This document shows positions 56,640 to 64,000 of a DNA stretch of 64,000 nucleotides, piece after piece. How positions within the stretch are numbered: the first letter of the stretch is position 1; each line of letters begins with the position of its first letter. Below the pieces are notes generated by a model. It saw only the letters and a list, made by a program, of their open reading frames with translations, had not been told where the DNA came from and made no database searches. The position numbers and the translations under genes are program-made. The stretch comes from Gammaproteobacteria bacterium (GTDB taxonomy: Bacteria; Pseudomonadota; Gammaproteobacteria; Ga0077536): NCBI GenBank assembly GCA_016191285.1, contig JACPPA010000047.1, positions 1 to 64,000 on the forward strand. Direction: 5' to 3'.

Positions 56640-57482
56640 CTATTCCGGAATCAACCAGCGCACCCCACTCGGCGCACTGGCATCGGCCTTGAGCACTCGG
56701 CGCAGCCATGGCAGCAAGCGTTTTAACTGCGCGTCGAGTTGGTACGGTGGATTGATGATGACCAAACCCGAGCCGGTTAAGCCGCCATCGGCCTTGGGCG
56801 GACGCATTGAGAATTCCACACTGAGCATGCGCCGAATGCCAGTAGTGACCAGCCGTCTGAGGATTTGATCGGCGGCTGCGCGATCGAGGATTGGGTACCA
56901 CAGGATATACACCCCGGTCGCCCACCGCTGCACCGCATCGGTCAACAGCGCAATCACGGCTTTGTACTCGGTCTTGATCTCGTACGACGGATCGATCAAC
57001 ACCACGCCGCGCCTTTCGAGTGGGGGCACAAACGCTTTTAGTAATTCGTAACCGTCGCCATGTTCGATGCGGGCGTTGGGCGCCTGCGCCAGCGCCTCGA
57101 CCAACAATCCATGATCGACCGGGTGGCGCTCGATCAAGACCATGCGATCATGCGGGCGTAACAACTGCCGTGCGAGAAGCGGTGATCCAGGGTAATAACG
57201 CAAGGCAGGCGAGCGATTTTCAGCACGTAGCGCAGCAAAGTAATCGTGTATTAACTCCGGCACGTCGTCGCGGGCCCACGCCCGCAGAATTCCGTCGCGC
57301 GACTCAGCCGTTTTCTCGGCGGCCGGGGACCAGAGATCGTAACGGCCCGCGCCAGCATGGGTATCGATGTAACACAGTGGCGTGTCCTTGCGCTGTAGTG
57401 CGCGCAAAACAAGCGTTAGCACACTGTGTTTGAACACATCGGCGTGATTACCGGCATGGTAGGCGTGGCGGTAACTCAACAC
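56640..57482 (-). CDS. rlmJ: 23S rRNA (adenine(2030)-N(6))-methyltransferase
   Basis: MLSYRHAYHAGNHADVFKHSVL ... GVVLIDPSYEIKTEYKAV ... VIINPPYQLD. Confidence 0.96.
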   Translation of the reverse strand: MLSYRHAYHAGNHADVFKHSVLTLVLRALQRKDTPLCYIDTHAGAGRYDLWSPAAEKTAESRDGILRAWARDDVPELIHDYFAALRAENRSPALRYYPGSPLLARQLLRPHDRMVLIERHPVDHGLLVEALAQAPNARIEHGDGYELLKAFVPPLERRGVVLIDPSYEIKTEYKAVIALLTDAVQRWATGVYILWYPILDRAAADQILRRLVTTGIRRMLSVEFSMRPPKADGGLTGSGLVIINPPYQLDAQLKRLLPWLRRVLKADASAPSGVRWLIPE

Positions 57483-57635
57483 CGGAATTCTCCTAGTTTA
57501 CGTTTATAAATGACGGTGTTGCGCTGCATCAACAGTACGCGCGGCTTGCCGAAATTGAACTGCAAGTGTAACGTCCAACGCGCGGTGTCCCTACCGCATG
57601 AGCCCTAGTAGAAGAACAATCTTGGAGACTGCCCA

Positions 57636-58676
57636 ATGAGTTTACGCTTCGGTGTTCTGTGGCCATTTCGTAATCCCGAATTCGCGCGCGTACCTTGGGA
57701 ATCCCTCTACCGTTCGCATCTCGATCTCGTGGTCGATTCAGAAGCCATGGGCTACGACGACGCCTGGCTAACCGAGCATCATTTTGTTGACGATGGCTAT
57801 TCGCCGTCACTCTTACCCATCGCGGCCGCCATTGCGGCGCGCACGTCGCGGATCCGGATTGGTACTTTTCTAGTGCTGCTGCCCTTACATAATCCAGTTC
57901 GCATCGCGGAAGACACCGCGACCGTTGACCTCATTTCCAACGGCCGCTTTGAACTCGGCGTCGGTCTTGGCTATCGCCGCGAAGAGTTTTCCGATCAAGG
58001 CATCTCGCACACCGAACGGGGCGCGCGACTGCAAGAAGGTATCGCGGTCGTCCAACGTCTCTTGAGCGGCGAATCGGTCACGTTCAATGGCAAATTCAGC
58101 CAACTGAAGAATATTCAGATCGTCCCGCCTGCACTCCAACGTCCGCATCCGCCAATCTGGCTCGGGGCAATCGCGCCGAAGGCGATCGAACGTGCCGCGA
58201 AGATGGGGTTTCACTTCCAAGCGGTGGGTTCGACAATGTTGGATAAGATGTATGACGACGCGCTACGCGCCGCCAGTCGCAATCCACAAGACTACAACAT
58301 CGCGCAATTGCGTGCCGTGTATGTGGCGCCGAGCCGCGAACAGGCATGGGAATTAGCCGCCAAACCGTTGCACTACATGGCGAGCTGCTACGCGAAATGG
58401 TTCTCGGAAGCGAACGACAAGCCGGGCGACGACAAGGCCTTACAGGGAATCCCAAGCGTCCATGAGATGATCAAGAAGCAGCACTTCAGCTTTTTTGGTG
58501 AAGACGCGATCGTCGGCACGCCCAAGGACGCTTGCGAAATGATTGCCGACTACACCAAACGCGGCCGTGTCACGCACTTGGTGACAGCGCAAGCACTACC
58601 CGGACTTAGCCCGCATCACGTGCGCGCCAGCATGGAACTCTTCAGCAAGGAAGTGGCGCCACGCTTCAGGTCTTAG
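57636..58676 (+). CDS. LLM class flavin-dependent oxidoreductase
   Basis: YDDAWLTEHHFVDDGYSPSLLPIAAAIAARTSRIRIGTFLVLLPLHNPVRIAEDTATVDLISNGRFELGVGLGY. Confidence 0.93.
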   Translation: MSLRFGVLWPFRNPEFARVPWESLYRSHLDLVVDSEAMGYDDAWLTEHHFVDDGYSPSLLPIAAAIAARTSRIRIGTFLVLLPLHNPVRIAEDTATVDLISNGRFELGVGLGYRREEFSDQGISHTERGARLQEGIAVVQRLLSGESVTFNGKFSQLKNIQIVPPALQRPHPPIWLGAIAPKAIERAAKMGFHFQAVGSTMLDKMYDDALRAASRNPQDYNIAQLRAVYVAPSREQAWELAAKPLHYMASCYAKWFSEANDKPGDDKALQGIPSVHEMIKKQHFSFFGEDAIVGTPKDACEMIADYTKRGRVTHLVTAQALPGLSPHHVRASMELFSKEVAPRFRS

Positions 58677-58712
58677 CACGACAACAACGACGACATCCTA
58701 GTGAGATCTCAT

Positions 58713-58741
58713 CCGAGGTGCCTCGAGCCCAGGCACCTCGG
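58713..58741. terminator. Putative bidirectional terminator between convergent genes
   Basis: CCGAGGTGCC TCGAGCCCA GGCACCTCGG, perfect 10-bp stem. Confidence 0.65.
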
Positions 58742-58780
58742 ACACTTTTCGTTACGCACTTTTGAGATACGTTCTGGCGA

Positions 58781-60598
58781 CTACGAGCCGTAGCATTCCT
58801 TGACGACCTGGTCGCTCGTCACGCCTTCGCGCTTCAGTGCGAGGTATTTCTTCCAGAACGCCGCATCGATTTTACGTAAGCCTTCATTCGTTCCGCGGAT
58901 CCGATAGCGTTTCAGGTGACTCGGGCCTCCGTTGTAAACCGCATAACTCGCGCGCGCCAAATTATCGATGCCGCCCGGCGCTTCGTACTCGCGTTTTCTG
59001 ATCGCGAAATCGACGAGGTAATGCACTAAAATCTCGTTGCCAGCGCGGGCGTTATATCCGACATCGTTTAACAGCGCTTGCAGGTCGTAGATCCCGCGCC
59101 AAACATGCGTGTTGACCTGCATGATGCCGACCGAGCCCGACACCGACCGAATCGTCTGCACCGTATGCTCCTTTAACACGTACTGTCGCCAGCACGTCTC
59201 CTGCCAAGCGGTTGCGCGCAGTAGCGTTTGATAAACCGCAGCGTACGGCGGTTGCACCTTCCCGCGCCCAAGTTCGACACTAGCGATCTGTTCAAATAAC
59301 GTGGCGACGACGGTTAAATACTGATCGAGATCAGAACTCTCTGGAACCCAACCGTCGAGGCGTTGGCTGAGTGCCGGATCGATACCCGACGCGGCCTCGG
59401 CGCTCCGAACTACGTGCCACCACGGTTGCCGCGGGTTTCCGGCCTGCGCAAACTCTGGGTCGAACCCCAACACGGTTCGCAGCCCCGGATCAACTGCGAT
59501 CGAATAAGCGAGTGCCGAATCATCGACCGCGGGCAACAACGTGCGGGCGAGTCGGCGGAGCGCATTGGCGTCGAGCGTCAAGCCGAACTGCGGTGCCGCC
59601 GATTGCAGCGTGCGCCAGATTTCGGCCGCTGAAATAAAGCCCAAATAGCGCAACGCGTCCACGCCGGGTACACGAGTCGCTAGTTGAAGAAACAGTGGCG
59701 CGAGTCGCGTCCAGGTTTTCACGAAAAGGGCGGGCACCGGATCGACTGCGCTATCGGTCGAAAGGATTGTGACTAAATCATGTCGCCCATCGAGCAAGGC
59801 GGCGCCGAGTGTCGTGGTCAAGGATTCGTCCGCGTCCACCGCCACCGTTTTAATGAGCCACGTGGCGAATCCTTCCCAGGTTTGCCACGCATTCCGCAAG
59901 CGCTCCAGCTCGTCCCCCGTCAACGCCGGTTCCGGCGCGGACACCTGCCAATCAGCAGGAATCGGCGGCACTGTCAGCGCAATTTGCACATTCAGCGTTT
60001 CAGCGGCAACCACCACCGCCTTGATCCGCAGCGAATCGAACATCGATCCCACTGCTGCATCGCTCGTACTCGCTTGCACGAATTCGCGTGCGCTGCCGAG
60101 GGTGGGGGACAGATCGAGCACTACCCCCGCCAAGCGCGGGTGCGCATATTGTTTGACCCAGGCCCACACCACACCAGGAACACTCGTGCGCTTACCGTTA
60201 CGGTCGAGGATATTGGAATCGACGACGCGAAAACCGATGCCGACGCGACCGTTAACGAGATACGGTTCTTCATTCGTCTCCAGAACCCCGCTCCAGTCGA
60301 ATAGGAATAAACATTGACCAGCGGCGAGTGGCGTTCCGGCATGGGCGGTCAGCGTGGTCAGCACTCGCACTCGCTGGCGCCCACCGCTTTCAACTCTAGC
60401 TTCGGACAAAGTCAGCGTATTGCAGGCGCCTTGACCCTCGAACACGCGCACGGTTTGCGCCGGTCCGATGAACACCTGGGCAATGAGCGCATCTTGCACA
60501 ATGCGATAGGGCACCGGCAACGTAACCAATGCTTCGTCGGCGTGTGCGCACCGACTCCCAAGTAAGACTGCGATTAATAGCCATCGCGTCATCGACAT
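58781..60598 (-). CDS. Lytic transglycosylase (SLT domain) with long N-terminal extension
   Basis: C-terminal LRATAWQETCWRQY...VSGSVGIMQVNTHVWRGIYD...ASYAVYNGGPSHLKRYR; signal peptide. Confidence 0.85.
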   Translation of the reverse strand: MSMTRWLLIAVLLGSRCAHADEALVTLPVPYRIVQDALIAQVFIGPAQTVRVFEGQGACNTLTLSEARVESGGRQRVRVLTTLTAHAGTPLAAGQCLFLFDWSGVLETNEEPYLVNGRVGIGFRVVDSNILDRNGKRTSVPGVVWAWVKQYAHPRLAGVVLDLSPTLGSAREFVQASTSDAAVGSMFDSLRIKAVVVAAETLNVQIALTVPPIPADWQVSAPEPALTGDELERLRNAWQTWEGFATWLIKTVAVDADESLTTTLGAALLDGRHDLVTILSTDSAVDPVPALFVKTWTRLAPLFLQLATRVPGVDALRYLGFISAAEIWRTLQSAAPQFGLTLDANALRRLARTLLPAVDDSALAYSIAVDPGLRTVLGFDPEFAQAGNPRQPWWHVVRSAEAASGIDPALSQRLDGWVPESSDLDQYLTVVATLFEQIASVELGRGKVQPPYAAVYQTLLRATAWQETCWRQYVLKEHTVQTIRSVSGSVGIMQVNTHVWRGIYDLQALLNDVGYNARAGNEILVHYLVDFAIRKREYEAPGGIDNLARASYAVYNGGPSHLKRYRIRGTNEGLRKIDAAFWKKYLALKREGVTSDQVVKECYGS

Positions 60599-60657
60599 GT
60601 GCCGGTGATAACGCCGTTACCGCCTGCCCCCACCCGTTTCGGGGCGGGAGTATAAGG

Positions 60658-61260
60658 TCATTTTGGGGTTACGCCGAAAGCCTGCCGTTGCGCCATAAAG
60701 GTTTCGACATTGCACGCCATAATCAGCAAATCATGGTATTCGCCGTCGCGATCGCGCACTTCATCTTTCAGCAGCGCTTCGGCTTGAAATCCCAGTTCCT
60801 GAAACAACGCACGCGCACCGACTTGATCGGGCGTCATCCGCGCAACGACTTTTTCCACGCCTAAGGCCAGCGCCATGTTGAAGGCTTCGCGGGTTAGCAG
60901 ACGTCCTAGTCCCGCACCGCGGACTCGGGCAGCGGTCGCGACCCTGAGGTCACCTACATGCGCCGACCAATCAAGTTCGGTGAGATGAATAGAAGAGTAT
61001 CCAGCCACACCTTCCGCGTCTTCGCACAAAATCGTGTGCATGGCGCCGCGGCGGACGGCGTCAATCCAGCGGTTGACGCCTTCTGGCTTGGTAATATCGC
61101 GGCGCATGAACAACAAATCGTGCGGCGATAGCCCCAACGCAAATTGCTGCAGCAACGGCGCGTCAGTCGGCGCCATTTGGCGCAACGTGAAAGATTTATC
61201 TTTGAGTTTTACCTTCAATGGGTACTGCTTGAGCGCCATGGTCGCATTCGCGTTAGTCAT
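60658..61260 (-). CDS. GNAT family N-acetyltransferase
   Basis: HVGDLRVATAARVRGAGLGRLLTREAFNMALALGVEKVVARMTPDQVGARALFQELGF. Confidence 0.9.
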   Translation of the reverse strand: MTNANATMALKQYPLKVKLKDKSFTLRQMAPTDAPLLQQFALGLSPHDLLFMRRDITKPEGVNRWIDAVRRGAMHTILCEDAEGVAGYSSIHLTELDWSAHVGDLRVATAARVRGAGLGRLLTREAFNMALALGVEKVVARMTPDQVGARALFQELGFQAEALLKDEVRDRDGEYHDLLIMACNVETFMAQRQAFGVTPK

Positions 61261-61282
61261 CGTTTTGATTCTCCTGCATTTC

Positions 61283-62383
61283 TCACGTCGAGCGCACACT
61301 AAGCCATTTGTCGAGCTGCGGCCATAAGCGATACACCGCGTTGCCCCCAGCGACCAGACTTACGTGGCCGCCACGAACGACAATTTCTTCTTTGTCCTTG
61401 CTACCAACCAGCTTTATGAGATCGCTCGATGCTGCGGTCGGCACAATGTGATCAAACTCCGCGGCCACGTGCATGAATGGCACGCGGATTTTACCCAGTT
61501 CAACCAGTTTGTCACCCAACCGATATAGATTCTTCACGAGTTTATTTTCGCGCAGGAAGTCGCGCACCATATCTCGTGCTAATTCGCCTGGGATCGGCAG
61601 TTGCTCGGCAGCCCAGCGGTCAAAACGCAAACTCGCTTTCACGAAAGCATCATTTTCCACGTTATTAAGGAGCAACATTTGATTCGCGCGCTTCTGTAGC
61701 GGGCGCAGGGCTTGAATCGACGCATTGATCATATCGCCCGGAATAATTCCCAACTCGTCGACAATGCGATCGATGTCAAAGGCATCAGCCGTGACCCAGG
61801 TCTTATACAATCCCATGCCGTCCGAGTTGACCGGCGTGGTAAAACACACGAGATTCTTGATTGGCCCGTCGTGGTGGATCGCGGCATTCATCGCCGCCAG
61901 CAATCCACCCATGCAGTAGCCGATAACGTTAATGTCTTGCTCGCCCGATTCTTGTTGGACTCGAGCAATACTTTCGTCGATTAAATTGAGCGCGAATTGG
62001 TCCATGCCGAGGTGAGCATGTTCGCGACGCGGTGGAATCCAGTCCATCAAGTAAACGTCATAGCCCTGAAGCAACAAGTACTCGATAAAACTTTGGCCTT
62101 TCGCCAGATCGAGAATATAACCGCGCGCAACTGGCGACATCACGATCATCAGCGGAATTCGATAAATTTCGTCCGTGAGCGGGAGGTAGTGATAAAGGCG
62201 CAAGGTGTCCCGCGTATAAACGAGTTCTTTCGGCGTTTGTCCCACTTCGATATCAAGGTCCGCCTGCTGCAAGGCGAGGCCAGGAATATTTCGAGCGAGT
62301 GCCCGCTCGACGGTTTTCTTTACCCGCGCTTCAACGGAATCGGCAGCGGATTCGGGGCTCGGACGTGGAATTTTCTGTGCCAT
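61283..62383 (-). CDS. phaC: Class III poly(R)-hydroxyalkanoic acid synthase subunit PhaC
   Basis: YDVYLMDWIPPRREHAHLGMDQFALNLIDESI, lipase-like box INVIGYCMGG, CFTTPVNSDGMG. Confidence 0.93.
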   Translation of the reverse strand: MAQKIPRPSPESAADSVEARVKKTVERALARNIPGLALQQADLDIEVGQTPKELVYTRDTLRLYHYLPLTDEIYRIPLMIVMSPVARGYILDLAKGQSFIEYLLLQGYDVYLMDWIPPRREHAHLGMDQFALNLIDESIARVQQESGEQDINVIGYCMGGLLAAMNAAIHHDGPIKNLVCFTTPVNSDGMGLYKTWVTADAFDIDRIVDELGIIPGDMINASIQALRPLQKRANQMLLLNNVENDAFVKASLRFDRWAAEQLPIPGELARDMVRDFLRENKLVKNLYRLGDKLVELGKIRVPFMHVAAEFDHIVPTAASSDLIKLVGSKDKEEIVVRGGHVSLVAGGNAVYRLWPQLDKWLSVRST

Positions 62384-62397
62384 ATGCCGACTCACTT

Positions 62398-62793
62398 CTA
62401 ACCGTGGCCGGGCGGCCGCTTGGTGCGTGCCGGGCGGACGGGGGCGACATTCGGTTCTAGCGCGCCCGCATTGCGCGTGTTACGGGCAAGCAGCGCCCGA
62501 TGTTCGCGTAGTTCAACATGTAGTGCGGCCAGAGAATCTTCGACTTGGCCCAGGCGATCGCTTAAATCAAGCACATCCGAACGTGAGGGCAAATTCAGGT
62601 TCGCGAGATACTGACTCATGGCTTCGCTGAACATTCGGTGCGTATGCAGCGCTTCCTGCATATAGCGACCCATCCCTTGCGAGAATTTCTCATCGCCCAT
62701 CATTTCGGTCAGCGCCTGACTCCAGGCCTTCTCGGATTTCACGAACCATTCACGCCATAGGTGCATCGGGTTCATTTTTTCATCAGTACTCAT
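62398..62793 (-). CDS. Short PhaE/PhaR-like PHA synthase subunit candidate
   Basis: MHLWREWFVKSEKAWSQALTEMMGDEKFSQGMGRYMQEALHTHRMFSEAMSQYLANLNLPSRSDVLDLSDRLGQVEDSL; immediately upstream of phaC. Confidence 0.65.
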   Translation of the reverse strand: MSTDEKMNPMHLWREWFVKSEKAWSQALTEMMGDEKFSQGMGRYMQEALHTHRMFSEAMSQYLANLNLPSRSDVLDLSDRLGQVEDSLAALHVELREHRALLARNTRNAGALEPNVAPVRPARTKRPPGHG

Positions 62794-63641
62794 AATGTCC
62801 CTCCATGAAATGCGCGCGCGGTTTCGGTGGCATGCATTTCACGCTCTGCTTTAATCGATTCATTCAGACGTTTGGCGATCGCGCGATAAACGTCTGGGTG
62901 GAAGATCATGCCGATATGCGTCGAACGCACTTCGGTATTCGCGCGTGGATCGTCTTCGATACAACTGCTCCAATCCGCGACGCCATCGTCGCGTGAGTAA
63001 ATCGCGAATTGCGGAACGGTCGATGGCTGGGGCTGGAGTAGATTGCGGACAAAGTTGCATAAGCAATGCCCAGTACCGCAGGAGGCGTGCAAGTTACGTC
63101 CAACGACGCGACTCTGCGCTGTTTTCAATTGACCCCAGATGTCGACTACCGCGGGATGCGCCTTCACAAGCGAGCGGAACGGCGAACCCAGGGTGATGAT
63201 CCGGTCGATCAACTCGGGATGTTCTTGAACCAAACTCTTGGCCAACATGCCCCCGAGGCTGTGGCCAATGATCCGGACTTTGTGTCCCGAGCGGCGTTTG
63301 ATCCCCTGTAGACGGCTAACCAGTGCGCGCGCTGTTTTATCGGGGCAATCGTTGTTCCAAGCGATATTCGACAGATTCGACGCGTAGCCGATGCGCTTGA
63401 GCCAACGATGGAGTTCGAGCATCAAGCCGTCACCCGCCATAAAACCTGGTATCAATAACACTGGCTCACCATGACCACGCGGCACGCCACATCCCATGAA
63501 TACCGGACTGACGCGCAACCGCATCCATTCGACCGGCCATTTCGCTTCCCGCCACAACGGCGTCAGCGTGGCTTCGACCGAGGGATCGTGCGCGAACGGG
63601 TTTTCGATTTCGAGCGTGTCTGAAAATTCTTGGTCTGACAT
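62790..63641 (-). CDS. Alpha/beta hydrolase (lipase-like)
   Basis: PVLLIPGFMAGDGLM ... VRIIGHSLGGMLAKSLVQEHPELIDRIITLGSPFRS. Confidence 0.9.
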   Translation of the reverse strand: MSDQEFSDTLEIENPFAHDPSVEATLTPLWREAKWPVEWMRLRVSPVFMGCGVPRGHGEPVLLIPGFMAGDGLMLELHRWLKRIGYASNLSNIAWNNDCPDKTARALVSRLQGIKRRSGHKVRIIGHSLGGMLAKSLVQEHPELIDRIITLGSPFRSLVKAHPAVVDIWGQLKTAQSRVVGRNLHASCGTGHCLCNFVRNLLQPQPSTVPQFAIYSRDDGVADWSSCIEDDPRANTEVRSTHIGMIFHPDVYRAIAKRLNESIKAEREMHATETARAFHGGTL

Positions 63642-63718
63642 TGGCTATCCGTCGTTATTGAGCCGCCGGTCTAGTATCGCCGCCAAAGAGTGCTGACGGC
63701 GATACATGGATCAAACGC

Positions 63719-64000
63719 TTAGCGGGGCTTGATCCAGAAATTCACGATGTTCCGGCTCGCTTCGGTTAGCGCCGTCGACTGGCACGTCGTTTTGAACGTC
63801 TTGCCGAGTTCACTCGCGACATCCGCTTGTTCGCGATACAGGGCTTTCGCGAGGTCAAGCGCGCGCCCCTGCGCCACGGTGCTGGCATCGACCACGGCTT
63901 TTAAATTGTTCGAATAGTCTTGCGGCTTTTGTACGACTTTTTTAGTCAGATCGATGAATTCCTGCTGACCGGTAATCAACGCTTCGATGAGCTGAGTGCT
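63719..64000 (-). CDS. Phasin family protein (5' end beyond window edge)
   Basis: STQLIEALITGQQEFIDLTKKVVQKPQDYSNNLKAVVDASTVAQGRALDLAKALYREQADVASELGKTF; frame stays open at the right edge; adjacent to PHA genes. Confidence 0.75.
   Translation of the reverse strand, partial: STQLIEALITGQQEFIDLTKKVVQKPQDYSNNLKAVVDASTVAQGRALDLAKALYREQADVASELGKTFKTTCQSTALTEASRNIVNFWIKPR

Overview
A 64-kb high-GC chromosomal window, gammaproteobacterial in character: tRNA-Thr/Gly/Tyr next to tuf, the topA-dprA-LysM-def-fmt-rsmB-DUF4390-ntrY-ntrX block, and yibN-secB-gpsA and gpmI neighbourhoods. The left half holds a near-complete MSHA-type type IV pilus locus (about 15.0-30.5 kb), followed by a Uma2-family gene bracketed by short repeats and a MHYT/PAS/GGDEF/EAL protein. 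The right half is metabolic and accessory: a three-gene redox cassette (FAD oxidase, Fe-S/CCG protein, divergent nitroreductase-like protein), a MaoC/CaiB acyl-CoA cluster, an AmmeMemoRadiSam module with an AmrB-AmrA fusion, a P450, an ABC exporter, pgm, rlmJ and a PHA-granule/PhaC cluster that runs off the right edge. The most notable non-coding signal is a family of three short IS5-like miniature elements made of serial hairpins, each with a 4-bp YTAR target duplication. Two of them bracket secB-gpsA. No CRISPR, prophage or full-length IS was seen. All homology calls come from reading the supplied translations and recalled family motifs. No searches were run.
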